Shown here: positions 36,499-46,392 of the stretch, one piece after another
How the letters are laid out: the number at the start of each line of letters is the position of its first letter
Position numbering within the stretch: position 1 is the first letter of the stretch
Assembly (NCBI GenBank): GCA_044235645.1
Contig: JBIIHQ010000007.1
Coordinates: forward strand, 91,557-155,556
Origin: OMIW01 sp044235645
GTDB taxonomy: Bacteria; Bdellovibrionota_C; UBA2361; OMIW01
Reading direction: 5' to 3'
DNA: 64,000 bases
Position numbers and translations under genes: made by a program
Notes under the pieces: generated by a model
The model's input: the letters and a program-made list of their open reading frames with translations, nothing else
What the model was told of the DNA's origin: nothing
The model's database searches: none

Positions 36499-36785
36499 AA
36501 AAACTGCTCCTGCTTCTCGAGCGGTCGCTATACGTTCGCGACTCGAAATCTTGGCGCCACATGGGCGCATCAGGATGGCTGCTTATCCTCATTTGCTTCT
36601 TTACTGTCAACGCTAATACCAGGTCACTCAACTCAATCATGCCTCTTTTAGCTCGAATTTTGGGAGTAACTGGACGTTATTGGGCGGATGGACCTACCCT
36701 CAACTTGTCCGTGGAACGGCTTTTGCACACTTACAGAATGATGACTGAGAGAAAACGTAAACTTCGGGAACCCCGACAGCAGTGA
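36429..36785 (+). CDS. possible small membrane protein overlapping the GT-C gene
   Basis: A 118-residue frame with one hydrophobic segment (GASGWLLILICFFTVNA, about residues 46-62) and a basic C-terminus. It overlaps the end of the GT-C gene by 70 bases if the first ATG is used; ATG at 36561 would avoid the overlap. No ribosome-binding site is evident for either. No family recognised. Confidence 0.4.
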   Translation: MLSAFQNTSPRSAHEGVARNRPLKKLLLLLERSLYVRDSKSWRHMGASGWLLILICFFTVNANTRSLNSIMPLLARILGVTGRYWADGPTLNLSVERLLHTYRMMTERKRKLREPRQQ

Positions 36786-36797
36786 TAAACTCAATAG

Positions 36798-39700
36798 TTA
36801 ACCCCGTTGCATCTCCCGCACCAGCCCCGCAACGAACGAAGTCTCCCTCTTGAGTAACTCAACCGGACTGCCGTATTCAGCGACCCGTCCTCGCTCGAGA
36901 GCGAGAATCATATCTGAATCGATCACAGTACCGAGGCGGTGCGCGATAACGAGGACTGTGCAGCCGATAAATTCACGGCGAATTGTCCTTTGGATACAGC
37001 TATCGGTCTCCACATCGATCGCTGCGGTTGCTTCATCAAGAATGATTATCTTGCTGCCACGAAGGAGAGCTCGGGCAAGGCAGAGGAGCTGTCGCTGTCC
37101 AGCGCTCAGGTTTAATCCTCCTTCATGTATCTGATACTGAAGGAGTCCGGGCAAGGTACGGACGAAAGATCCGAGCTCAACACGCTCAAGGACCGTCATT
37201 ATCTCGGCATCGGTCGCTTGCCCGAACGGATCGAGGGTATCACGAAGATCGCCTGAAAACAGAACGGGCTCCTGCGGAACGATACAAAGCGCTGCCCGCA
37301 GCGTGGCGAGTTCGAGGTTACCGATGTCAACTCCATCGATCGCGATGACTCCACTACTACACGGCAGAAATCGAGCGAGGGTCGCTATCATTGTACTCTT
37401 GCCCGAGCCGGTACGACCGACGATGCCAACCCTCGTCCCCGCTGGAATGGTGAGGGAAATATCGACGAGGGATGGTTCAAGCTCGGGACGATACCGAACC
37501 GTGAGGGACGAAAATGTAATCTCCCCTCGGGTCGGCCAATGACTCGGAGGGAGGACCCGTGTCGCTGATTCAGGTTGAATCGCCGCATACACCCCGATCC
37601 GCTCACACGAGGTCAGGTAACTCTCTGACAAAATAAGGGCACGAACAAACCAGTTCATTGCACCACTTACTGTGATGGTGTACGTGAGCAACAATCCGGC
37701 GAGCGCGGGGCTCAGGTCGTCCGTCGGGATGAGGGCAACCGAGATTCCACTTCCCAAGATAATCAAAGCCGCGAGCAGTTCGAGCCGAAGCCCTACCCAT
37801 CGTGCTGATGCACCCAGCGAGTACGATGCTCGGGAATGGTTATTCATCATCACCCCTAGCCGTCGCCCGAAGGCTGATGCGAGTCCGCTCGATCGGACGG
37901 TGTCGACTCCGTTCAGGGATTCGGCAAAATGGGCGAATATGGGGGAACTTGCCAAAGATTCAAGCCGCTGCGCCTCTCGTCCCGTTGGTCGCATCTTTTG
38001 CTGAATTCGATAGTACCCGATGAATATCGGTATCAGGAAAATAATTGCCCGCGGCTCAACGTAAATCAGCATCACCGTTACCCCGACCACCTCGAGCGCA
38101 CTTGAACTAAGATCGAGTAACATCCGAGGAAGAGTGCTCTCTATCATGTCGAGATCCCGGCTGAATCGATTAACAATCCGACCGACGGGATTTGCTTCAA
38201 AGAAGCGAATTGGTGCATTGAGAACGGAGCGCAGGAGTGCAGTATGCGCCGTGATTCCCGCACGAAGTCCCGATGAGAGAAACAGGTACCACCGCGATAA
38301 GTGGAATATTCCGAGAATCGAAACAAGAACACCATAACCAAGGATAAAGTGCGCCACCGACGTCAGGGGTCCCTTCGAGAACGATGCGAGCCAGAGATCG
38401 ACACTTATCGTTGCCAGGTGCCGCCCGATAACAACCACCCCGAGTAATAACGCTGCTCCGCCAGGGACGTACCATCGCAAAAATTGTCGTACGACATCCC
38501 ATCCTACCGCCCCAACCTCGCGCTCCTCGGCATCAATGATCGAATGCATTTCGCGCGATTCACCCCGAACTTCGGTCCCGTTTGACGCGATCGCTTCTCC
38601 ACTCTCTGCCCGAATCTCCTCCTTATCTGACAGCAGCGCAGGCAATGCTCCTTTCAGTTCGGGTTGCTCCGGGGCGGCGGTTACCTCTCCATGAAGCTCG
38701 ATTAATTCCCCAAATCGCCCCCTTCTCGCTATGAGATCGCGGGGAGCTCCTACCTCGATAATCTGTCCCCCTTCAATGACGACGACCCGGTCCGCACGAA
38801 GGGCATACTCCAACCGATGAGTCACCATTATGCGCGTGGTATCAGCAAGCTCTCCTTCAATCAGACCATCAAACACCACATTGGCGACAGCGGGATCAAG
38901 CGCACTTAGCGGATCATCAAGGAGGTATATCTCTTCTCGTGCGTAAACGGCCCGCGCAAGCGCAACTCGCTGTCGTTGCCCCCCGGAGAGATTAACCCCC
39001 CGCTCCCCGATAATCGTAGCATCCCCCGCGGTGAATGACTCCAGATCCACTACCAGAGCGCTTACGCCGATCGCTCGCTGATATCGCTCTTCATCATACG
39101 GGCGTCCTGCGATGATATTGGCTCGTATCGTGTCGCTCACCACCCACGGATGCTGCGCTACCAACGCTGGCTGAGCACTTATTCGCACGGAGCCGCTCGC
39201 AGTCGGTATCTCGTTCAACAGGCCGAGAAGCAGGGCACTCTTGCCACCTCCCACCCCTCCAACAACGGCGACGAGCTCACCCCGCGCGATCGTCAGTTCA
39301 GGAACAGAGAGTGCCACTACCCCCGAATCCCAGGTGAACTGGACCCCTTTCAGCGAGATAGCATGGTTCATCGAGGGTTCGGGAACCAAGGGCTGATGTT
39401 CGGCACGGGCGAGAAATCGCTCGATTCGGCTGAGCGAAAGTATCGCCTCAAATACGTTAAAAGAATCAGGAAGGTGGTTGAAGGCAAATCGTAATAACAG
39501 GATCAACGCCATTGCGGGAAAGACCGTCGAAGCTTCAAGATGTCCCTCTCGAAGCGCAACAATGCTGAATGTGACCGCGAGGGCCAGTGGTGGAGTGCTA
39601 TTACCGACAAAACCGGCGAGACTTCCCAACCATGCGATCCGACGGAGCCCTTGAACCTCTTGGTTGCGAAGCGCGGTAATCCGTTCCCGCATCGGCGCCT

Positions 39701-40634
39701 CCCACCCCTGAAACTTCACCGTTCTTATAGCGCTTACCACCTCAGCGGTGATGCCAACCCGTCTATCAACGATTCGAAGAACTTCCTTGCGGATACGATT
39801 CTGCACTCGAACCAAATACGCCACGACTGCGACCGATATGCCGATAACGGCAACACCACCCACAACAGCGACACCGAGAATCTGAGACAAAAGCACCAGC
39901 GCAAGCGCAATCTGCATCGGGTGATACCAGAGCGAGTGGAGAAAGGTGAGCCAGGTCATCACCCTTCCTGTATCGTTTGCCATCAGACTCATGATCTGGC
40001 CGTTACTCACCTCACCCCGCTCAGAGCGGGCGAGCCGCATCGCCTTTTCGAATAACACCCCCCGGAGCGATGTATGTGCCTTGGTCGCTGCGCCCTTCTG
40101 GTGGAAGAAAAGGTGGTGGACCGATATCATCGAAACAATAGCGATCCCGAAAAGGACGAACGAAAGAGCTATCGCGGATCCACTTTGGGGGGTGATTCCC
40201 AAAAAAGACGCGAGATAAGCGGCTCCGGGTGGAAACGATGAAACCGTCCCCTCGAGACACCGAAGAAGTTGCCGAACGACCAGAGGACTCGTTAAACCCG
40301 CGGCCAGGAGGAGAATTGAGATCAGAAAAACCCGAAGGACCTCCCACCGAATGCTCCAGAAGAGCCCTCGGAGTAGCATCATGTGCCGCCCTCTATATTT
40401 CTCCAGACCTGTTTTCAATCGGGCGATCTGCTCAGCTGCCGTGAACTCGTCCGGAATCTCCAGCAAGGTTTCAAACTCAAGCGGACGAGAGACGTTCCGG
40501 TTGATAAAGGGGGAGACCCAGAGAAAGAGGAGCCGAGATATGACTGACGGGCGGGAGCATGGCGAAGGGATAGAACGTTCACCGGAGGGACAAACGGGGG
40601 GGACAGGAGGGAGGAGAGGGACGGGGCGTGGCAT
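36798..40634 (-). CDS. full-length ABCC/MRP-type ABC transporter
   Basis: A 1278-residue single-chain exporter with the order membrane domain 1, nucleotide-binding domain 1, membrane domain 2, nucleotide-binding domain 2, as in eukaryotic multidrug-resistance proteins. NBD1 has Walker A GGVGGGKSALL, signature LSGGQRQRVALARAVY and Walker B IYLLDDPLSALD, where the catalytic Glu is replaced by Asp, a hallmark of ABCC proteins. NBD2 has GRTGSGKSTMIA, LSAGQRQLLCLARALL and IIILDEATAAID with the Glu intact. The acidic linker between the halves (about 640-715) is also MRP-like. The first 30 residues are Pro/Ser-rich and the true start may be further in. Substrate unknown; lipophilic conjugates are typical of the family. 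Confidence 0.92.
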   Translation of the reverse strand: MPRPVPLLPPVPPVCPSGERSIPSPCSRPSVISRLLFLWVSPFINRNVSRPLEFETLLEIPDEFTAAEQIARLKTGLEKYRGRHMMLLRGLFWSIRWEVLRVFLISILLLAAGLTSPLVVRQLLRCLEGTVSSFPPGAAYLASFLGITPQSGSAIALSFVLFGIAIVSMISVHHLFFHQKGAATKAHTSLRGVLFEKAMRLARSERGEVSNGQIMSLMANDTGRVMTWLTFLHSLWYHPMQIALALVLLSQILGVAVVGGVAVIGISVAVVAYLVRVQNRIRKEVLRIVDRRVGITAEVVSAIRTVKFQGWEAPMRERITALRNQEVQGLRRIAWLGSLAGFVGNSTPPLALAVTFSIVALREGHLEASTVFPAMALILLLRFAFNHLPDSFNVFEAILSLSRIERFLARAEHQPLVPEPSMNHAISLKGVQFTWDSGVVALSVPELTIARGELVAVVGGVGGGKSALLLGLLNEIPTASGSVRISAQPALVAQHPWVVSDTIRANIIAGRPYDEERYQRAIGVSALVVDLESFTAGDATIIGERGVNLSGGQRQRVALARAVYAREEIYLLDDPLSALDPAVANVVFDGLIEGELADTTRIMVTHRLEYALRADRVVVIEGGQIIEVGAPRDLIARRGRFGELIELHGEVTAAPEQPELKGALPALLSDKEEIRAESGEAIASNGTEVRGESREMHSIIDAEEREVGAVGWDVVRQFLRWYVPGGAALLLGVVVIGRHLATISVDLWLASFSKGPLTSVAHFILGYGVLVSILGIFHLSRWYLFLSSGLRAGITAHTALLRSVLNAPIRFFEANPVGRIVNRFSRDLDMIESTLPRMLLDLSSSALEVVGVTVMLIYVEPRAIIFLIPIFIGYYRIQQKMRPTGREAQRLESLASSPIFAHFAESLNGVDTVRSSGLASAFGRRLGVMMNNHSRASYSLGASARWVGLRLELLAALIILGSGISVALIPTDDLSPALAGLLLTYTITVSGAMNWFVRALILSESYLTSCERIGVYAAIQPESATRVLPPSHWPTRGEITFSSLTVRYRPELEPSLVDISLTIPAGTRVGIVGRTGSGKSTMIATLARFLPCSSGVIAIDGVDIGNLELATLRAALCIVPQEPVLFSGDLRDTLDPFGQATDAEIMTVLERVELGSFVRTLPGLLQYQIHEGGLNLSAGQRQLLCLARALLRGSKIIILDEATAAIDVETDSCIQRTIRREFIGCTVLVIAHRLGTVIDSDMILALERGRVAEYGSPVELLKRETSFVAGLVREMQRG

Positions 40635-40909
40635 CCCGTGAGGGTATCACGGCGTTAATGGATCGCCTAGCGGGGGGCAGAACGTTCCCCCATTCAATGT
40701 TCAGCCGAATTAATTTTTTTCCTCCGAAGAGGGAAGATGACATATGTCCGGGGTTGACCTCATATTCTGAAAGACAAAAGAGAGCCCGACCGAACCGTCG
40801 GTGTTTTCGGCAATAATACTGTGCCGGCCCCCCTCCCTTCTCTTTGGCTTCGGTTCTCACGATATCCTTCGAGGGAGCGCCCATATAACGCCCCCCCGAT
40901 ACTACCCTT

Positions 40910-42532
40910 TTACCCCCGCTTATAGAGCCGCTCGTAGTATTCTCGAATCATCCTATCCGCAGAGAAGACCTCCTGGGTACTCTCGATGCTGTTTACCATC
41001 ATCTTTTGCCAGGCTGCTTTGTCACCGTAGTATGTGGGGATTACGTTTTCGACAAGTATCTTATAGAGCGAGGCGGCATCCCGCTTGTCCTGTTCCTCCG
41101 TCGAAGCGAGCACCGCTTCATCGCTGATCTGCCATCCGTTGACCCCGTGCTTACACGCCTCGGGCCACCATCCATCGAGGATGCTGAGGTTGAGCACACC
41201 GTTCATCGCCGCTTTCATCCCAGAGGTGCCACAGGCTTCCATCGGACGGCGTGGATTATTGAGCCAAATATCGCAACCCCGCGTGAGGCTCGCTCCAATC
41301 TCCATGTCGTAGTTCACGAGAAATACCACACTCTCCGGGTACCGCTTCATCATCTTTGTGAGCGAATGGATGATCGCCTTGCCCCCTTCGTCAAGAGGAT
41401 GCGCCTTCCCTGAGAACACTATTTGTACTTTGCGATCCCTGAGCAGGGGGCCAATGACCGACTCATCTGCAAAAATAAGATCGCTCCGCTTGTAGGTAGC
41501 CGCGCGTCGCGAAAAGCCGATGAGGAGGGTATCGCTATCGAATCGCACACCGGAACGCTCCGCGATAAGATCGATCGTTCTCCTTTTTAGCTCCTGATGG
41601 GCATCCCATACCCCTTCTGGTCGGGGAAGGGTGTCCACTATCTCAGGAGCTTGCCACGTCGGATTGTGAACACCATTGGTTATCGCCACTATTTCCGGGC
41701 GATTATCGACCCCTGCCCACATCTCACGGGCGGTCTCTCCATGGAGCTGCGCCACTGCGTTTGCTCCTCGGCACAGCCGCAGTCCGGCTATCGTCATGTT
41801 GAAGGGCGTGCCACCGATTTCGTGCATCTGTTCGACCGAAAGACCCAGCTGCCCACCCATGTAGGCGAGCAATTCATGTGGATGAGTTTCATTTCCAGCC
41901 GGGACTGGGGTATGGGTGGTGAACACGATCTTCTCACGAGTTGTACGCCACGCATCGTGAAACGATCGGCCCTTCTCCATCTCTTGCCGTATGAGCTCGA
42001 GGCCCGCAAGCGCTGCATGCCCCTCGTTGAAGTGATACACATCGGGCTCGAACCCAAGCACCTTCAGCAGCTTGACCCCCCCGACTCCGAGCACCAACTC
42101 TTGCGCTACCCGCTCTTCTCCGAACCAACCGTAGAGCTGCCCGGTAATCCACCGATTCCCGTTCTCTGGGACATCGGTATCTAACAGATACAGCGGCGCA
42201 TTTCCAAAGCAATCAACCTTCCATACCTTACACACGACCGAGGCCTTACGAATCGGTACGGTGACGGTGATACCAGTGTCAATCAGGAAGGGGTACGTGC
42301 GAGCGCGGTAACAATCATAGGGCCGCCCCTCTTCATCGAGCGCCTGATCGTGGTAGCCCTGCTTCCACCGAATGCCAATACCAACCAACGGCACCTTCGC
42401 GTCATGCGCAGCCTTCAGGTGATCTCCCGCGAGGATCCCTAATCCTCCCGAGTATGAGGCAAACGAATTGTCGAGCCCAAATTCCATACAGAAATAGGCA
42501 ACGCGGGGAAGTTGTTGTGTACTTGTTGTCAT
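40910..42532 (-). CDS. glgP: alpha-glucan phosphorylase, short form
   Basis: A 540-residue GT35 enzyme that releases glucose-1-phosphate from glycogen or maltodextrin. YFCMEFGLDNSFASYSGGLG at the N-terminus and the PLP-lysine region EACGTSGMKAAMNGVLNLS near residue 455 are diagnostic, with VYHFNEGHAALAGLE and the FTTHTPVPAGNE segment between. It belongs to the compact alpha-glucan phosphorylase type rather than the 800-residue muscle/E. coli type. Its ATG overlaps the stop of the 92-aa gene by four bases. Confidence 0.92.
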   Translation of the reverse strand: MTTSTQQLPRVAYFCMEFGLDNSFASYSGGLGILAGDHLKAAHDAKVPLVGIGIRWKQGYHDQALDEEGRPYDCYRARTYPFLIDTGITVTVPIRKASVVCKVWKVDCFGNAPLYLLDTDVPENGNRWITGQLYGWFGEERVAQELVLGVGGVKLLKVLGFEPDVYHFNEGHAALAGLELIRQEMEKGRSFHDAWRTTREKIVFTTHTPVPAGNETHPHELLAYMGGQLGLSVEQMHEIGGTPFNMTIAGLRLCRGANAVAQLHGETAREMWAGVDNRPEIVAITNGVHNPTWQAPEIVDTLPRPEGVWDAHQELKRRTIDLIAERSGVRFDSDTLLIGFSRRAATYKRSDLIFADESVIGPLLRDRKVQIVFSGKAHPLDEGGKAIIHSLTKMMKRYPESVVFLVNYDMEIGASLTRGCDIWLNNPRRPMEACGTSGMKAAMNGVLNLSILDGWWPEACKHGVNGWQISDEAVLASTEEQDKRDAASLYKILVENVIPTYYGDKAAWQKMMVNSIESTQEVFSADRMIREYYERLYKRG

Positions 42533-42807
42533 GTCACCACCACATGCGGGAAGGATACAGAAAATATAAGCGCGGTTACGTCAAATAATGGAAACTTCGA
42601 TGAAATTCGCATCCTTGACGCGGACAATGATGTCCACCTTGCGAAGCCCTCTCCAAGTTCTTCATGGGGACGGTACCTTAGCAATCGTGCTTCGTCAAAC
42701 AGAGGCGAGAACGACACCAGAAATTCCATGAGATATCGATCTTCACACCTGAAGACCATCCCGAGTTGCTCCTCTGCTAAACTCCAAAGGCACCCTTCGA
42801 CGATCAC
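42529..42807 (-). CDS. conserved-position 92-aa protein coupled to dnaB and glgP
   Basis: This frame begins with GTG overlapping the dnaB stop (GTGA) and ends by overlapping the glgP start (ATGA), so its ends fit its neighbours exactly on both sides. That makes it very likely a real gene despite its size. The protein has a mixed alpha/beta composition (VFRCEDRYLMEFLVSFSPLF, EARLLRYRPHEELGEGFARW, FDVTALIFSVSF), no signal peptide and no motif I recognise. A regulator or adaptor for glycogen phosphorylase is only a guess. Confidence 0.65.
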   Translation of the reverse strand: MIVEGCLWSLAEEQLGMVFRCEDRYLMEFLVSFSPLFDEARLLRYRPHEELGEGFARWTSLSASRMRISSKFPLFDVTALIFSVSFPHVVVT

Positions 42808-44399
42808 TCAAACTCAAAATCGCCGAGCACCTCACCGAACGGATCATGCGAGGGATCCTCGATGGGCCGGCGACCAGCAGTGGGCAGCCCACCGCCCGAA
42901 TGCGGAGCTGATGGGGTTGGTTCTTCGAAGAGATCATCCAAATTAAACATCTCGTCACCGGGAAGGTCGACGAACTGGGTAAATTCGGGCTTGAAGTGTA
43001 CTTTGACCGTTCCAATCGGACCATTTCGCTGCTTTGCGATAATAAGCTCCGCTATCCCACGCTGAGTCGTCGTCTCCTTGTTGTAGACCTCATCTCGGTA
43101 GATGAACATGATAAGGTCGGCATCCTGTTCGATCGCCCCTGATTCGCGAAGATCCGCCATCCCTGGCCGCCGATCAGTTCGTGATTCGACCGAACGATTC
43201 AGCTGTGACAGCGCGACCACCGGCACGTTGAGCTCTTTCGCAAGCGCCTTGAGCGACCGTGATATATCAGCGATTTCCTGCTCCCGCGACTTCATGTACG
43301 CGGGGCTTCGCATCAGCTGCAAATAGTCCACAACGACGAGCGACAGTGGGTGCTCCCGATGGAGACGACGACACTTAGCGCGAAGCTCGGTTACTGTTAC
43401 CGCTGGGGTGTCGTCAATAAAGAGGGGCGCCTCGCTGAGGATACTCGCCGCCTGGACAAGTTGCGGAAAGTCATTCTCCTGCAGCCGCCCGTTCCGAGCG
43501 CGAGAATTGTCTACCGCCGCCTCCGCACAAAGAAGTCGGAGCACCAGCTGTTCTTTCGACATCTCGAGTGAAAAAACCCCCACTGGTCTCTTCTGATGAA
43601 CGGCAACTTGACCCGCGATAGAGAGAGCAAGTGCTGTCTTACCCATCGAGGGACGAGCCGCGATAATAATGAGATCGGATGGTTGGAATCCTGCGGTGAG
43701 CAGATCAAGCTCAGTAAGGCCCGTGCCGACACCCGTTATCGGCTGCTTCCTCTCGTACAATTTTTCGACAACGGAGATTGAGTCCTGAACAATCTCACCG
43801 ATCTTAATAAATCCCTTCCCGGAGCGTACATTACTGACCCCGAGAATCCTTTGTTCCGCGATATCGAGAAAGTTCTCGAGCGAAAGCTCATCGTTGAACG
43901 CCTCATTGATGATATCGCTCGCTTCCCTAATAAGGGATCTGCGGGTCGAGGCATCCTTCACGAGTCGCGCGTAATATGTCACGTTCGCTGAGGTCGGCGT
44001 GGACTCAGCGAGGCGAGAAAGCTCAGGAAGCCCTCCTATCGACTCAAAAACCCCCATCGAGCGGAGTTTCTGTTGCAGAGTGACGAAATCGATGGGCTCG
44101 CGTCGGTCAGACAGCTCGGCCATCGCACGAAAGATCTGCTGATACCGGGAGTCATAAAAATCTTCATGCTTAACCCGCTCGAGGGCGGAATTCATCGCCT
44201 CGTTATCGATTATAATCCCTCCGAGAAGCGCCTCTTCCGCCTCTCGAGAATGCGGGAGAACCCTCGCGAAAGGGGCGGCCCCCTCCCCTCTCCCCCCATC
44301 AGCGCGAGAAGATGACGAACGATAAGACGGCTGCGTTCGCTCGTTACTTCCCCCCTGACTAGCTTCTCGAACTCCAGAACGATAGTGAGAACTATCCAT
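42804..44399 (-). CDS. dnaB: replicative DNA helicase DnaB
   Basis: The hexameric helicase of the replication fork. The N-terminal primase-binding domain begins at PHSREAEEALLGGIIID, and the RecA-like domain carries Walker A AARPSMGKTALAL and Walker B LVVVDYLQLM, with the ALSQLNRSVESR segment. The ATG at 44399 has GGGAGG just upstream; a TTG at 44432 would add 11 residues. N- and C-terminal extensions are low-complexity. No intein is present in the usual P-loop site. It couples by four bases to the 92-aa gene. Confidence 0.96.
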   Translation of the reverse strand: MDSSHYRSGVREASQGGSNERTQPSYRSSSSRADGGRGEGAAPFARVLPHSREAEEALLGGIIIDNEAMNSALERVKHEDFYDSRYQQIFRAMAELSDRREPIDFVTLQQKLRSMGVFESIGGLPELSRLAESTPTSANVTYYARLVKDASTRRSLIREASDIINEAFNDELSLENFLDIAEQRILGVSNVRSGKGFIKIGEIVQDSISVVEKLYERKQPITGVGTGLTELDLLTAGFQPSDLIIIAARPSMGKTALALSIAGQVAVHQKRPVGVFSLEMSKEQLVLRLLCAEAAVDNSRARNGRLQENDFPQLVQAASILSEAPLFIDDTPAVTVTELRAKCRRLHREHPLSLVVVDYLQLMRSPAYMKSREQEIADISRSLKALAKELNVPVVALSQLNRSVESRTDRRPGMADLRESGAIEQDADLIMFIYRDEVYNKETTTQRGIAELIIAKQRNGPIGTVKVHFKPEFTQFVDLPGDEMFNLDDLFEEPTPSAPHSGGGLPTAGRRPIEDPSHDPFGEVLGDFEFE

Positions 44400-44626
44400 G
44401 CGCCTCCCGTTTTCGTACTTCAATACTCGCAAGGACTATACGGGTCGACCGGGGCCCCATCAAGGGGATATGGATGGAAGATGACACGAGGAAGGGAGAA
44501 TATTCGTCAGAGGTTGCGGGGGATCTATGGGTAAGTCGGGAGACGAGAAACCATTGAACAACGAGCGATCCCCCGGCTATTCGTTGCGGATTACAATACT
44601 AAATTATTGCTCCCTTCCCCCAATCG

Positions 44627-45427
44627 CTAATCTCGGGGAACCCAGATCGTCTCAGAATCGGAGAGGTCCATCCATTTCGTCGCAGTGCGCATGAAGTCAC
44701 CCGACGCAAACTTACTGAAATCGGCGGTCGTCGTGTCAACGCCCACCTGCTTGGCGAGCCACAACGGATACGCGACCTCACGACTCGGACACACGATGGT
44801 GACACATCGTCGCACCTCGCGGGTGTCCTCCGCGTCTGCATTATCAGACTGTGCTCCGACACCATTAGCCGTCGAACGTAAGGAGAGGTCGTGAAGCTCA
44901 GGTGACTGAGCAAAATCAGTGTGACCAAACGCAAACGCCATCATGTCGGCAGCGATATCAGGGTCAACCGACACCTGCCGATTAACTCCCTTGGGTGGAA
45001 GCCGTTTGACGATGACATCAAACCCTGCTCCCCGAACTGCATCGAGAAACGAACGGTGCCGTGAATCATCCTCGTAGGGAATAACCGTGTAGTACCGCGC
45101 TACGACTGGAGCTGCCCCCGGGCACACTCCCCGAATTAACGCCCCAAAATCAACCCGTCGGAGCAACCGCCGAGCTGCGCGGTCGAGCGATGGTCCATCG
45201 ACAAACAAGCCGACCACCCGGCGCACCGAGCGGCGAACAACAGGCGCTTCTCCTGCCCTTCTTGTTCCCACTGCCCCCCCAGACGAGGACGCTCCCCTCG
45301 GGCGGGTTACGCTACCAGTGCGCGACGAGCCCCGTCCCTCGGAGGAGCTTACACGTTTCGGACGAGAGGTGGGGGGGGTCATGGTACAGCCAAGGGAAGA
45401 GGTATGCATGAAAGGTGAAGCGGCCAA
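44627..45427 (-). CDS. NYN/LabA (DUF88) domain protein, putative RNase
   Basis: Residues about 70-180 form a NYN (PIN-like) nuclease domain: VVGLFVDGPSLDRAARRLL supplies the first Asp, YYTVIPYEDD the middle strand, and VDPDIAADMMAFAFG the later acidic pair. The first 65 residues are Ser/Arg-rich and low-complexity, so the real start may be ATG 45382 or later; no ribosome-binding site decides it. NYN proteins cleave RNA in several systems. It lies 228 bases upstream of dnaB on the same strand. Confidence 0.75.
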   Translation of the reverse strand: MAASPFMHTSSLGCTMTPPTSRPKRVSSSEGRGSSRTGSVTRPRGASSSGGAVGTRRAGEAPVVRRSVRRVVGLFVDGPSLDRAARRLLRRVDFGALIRGVCPGAAPVVARYYTVIPYEDDSRHRSFLDAVRGAGFDVIVKRLPPKGVNRQVSVDPDIAADMMAFAFGHTDFAQSPELHDLSLRSTANGVGAQSDNADAEDTREVRRCVTIVCPSREVAYPLWLAKQVGVDTTTADFSKFASGDFMRTATKWMDLSDSETIWVPRD

Positions 45428-45588
45428 GGGCGATTACAGCCGTCTCCAACAGGTCGCTGCGCTGATTGCGACTCATGAGTGTACCTTACCGCTTGGGATC
45501 AATCAATAAAGGGGAAGCTGAAGGTGCCCCTACGGACGAAATTCCATGCAGATGCCCCTCCCAGCAAAGGTTTGCGCTTATACTGGCC

Positions 45589-46383
45589 CTACCTGCCCTG
45601 CTCGCCCTTCCGACGGTCGACGACATCTATTCCCTTCGGATAGACGACGTCGAGGTCTTTTTCGGTTACGGCGCCGTTCCAGATGGGTGCGACGAGGCGG
45701 ATGGTGGTGACGTTACCTGCCTCGTCGGTGACCTCGGCACCGAGGGGACGGAGGGTGTCTGTTGCTATCGCCAATTTGAGCAGACGTACTCCCTCCTGCG
45801 ACTTTGCATCTCGGGGTATCACGGTGATCATCGTTCCCCCCTCACCCGCACACGACTCAAGGAGGGTGAAATCTCGCTTGAGATTTCCCAGCCCGAGGAG
45901 AAACGAAACCGGCAAATCGGAGAGGAGTACGCTGGATGCAGCATCGACGATCACCTGATGATCGGCCTCCTGGTAAAGAACAACCTCCGAACCGGCAATC
46001 CCGAACTCCTGAACCTCGGGCGACTCGTAACGCCACCGCATCTTGCCCGGCTTCTGATACCACACCCGCCCCGTGCTCACCTCCTGCACATCGAGCGCCG
46101 AGAGATAGGCGACTTGCCCAAATGACGCGTGAAGGGTAGTCACCTTGGCGTACGCTGTCTGTATTCGATCAAGGAGACTGGTGTCGCCCGCGGTGGGAAT
46201 ACCAGAGCAGGTGAAGCGGGAGGCGATGGGGGATAGGTCGGCAGCGCTCGGGGATGGGGCCGCGTCGGCTGCGGGGAGAGTTAGCAAAGTGGCGACGAAG
46301 CTGGCCAGAAAAAGAGAGCACACAGTCGCGCTGCGAAGTCGCATTAAAAAGGTAGGTTGGGGGGCTTGAGGGTGGGGTGCCAT
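45589..46383 (-). CDS. LolA-like outer-membrane lipoprotein carrier
   Basis: A 264-residue secreted protein. After a signal peptide (about residues 14-41, ending near AADAA), the LolA fold begins with LLDRIQTAYAKVTTLHASFGQ and continues through VWYQKPGKMRWRYESPEVQEF and VVLYQEADHQVIVDAA, all typical. LolA carries lipoproteins across the periplasm to LolB, which indicates an outer membrane. The ATG at 46383 has GAGGAG 11 bases upstream, inside a hairpin arm; ATG at 46344 is an alternative without a ribosome-binding site. Confidence 0.85.
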   Translation of the reverse strand: MAPHPQAPQPTFLMRLRSATVCSLFLASFVATLLTLPAADAAPSPSAADLSPIASRFTCSGIPTAGDTSLLDRIQTAYAKVTTLHASFGQVAYLSALDVQEVSTGRVWYQKPGKMRWRYESPEVQEFGIAGSEVVLYQEADHQVIVDAASSVLLSDLPVSFLLGLGNLKRDFTLLESCAGEGGTMITVIPRDAKSQEGVRLLKLAIATDTLRPLGAEVTDEAGNVTTIRLVAPIWNGAVTEKDLDVVYPKGIDVVDRRKGEQGR

Positions 46384-46392
46384 GGGGAAGGT

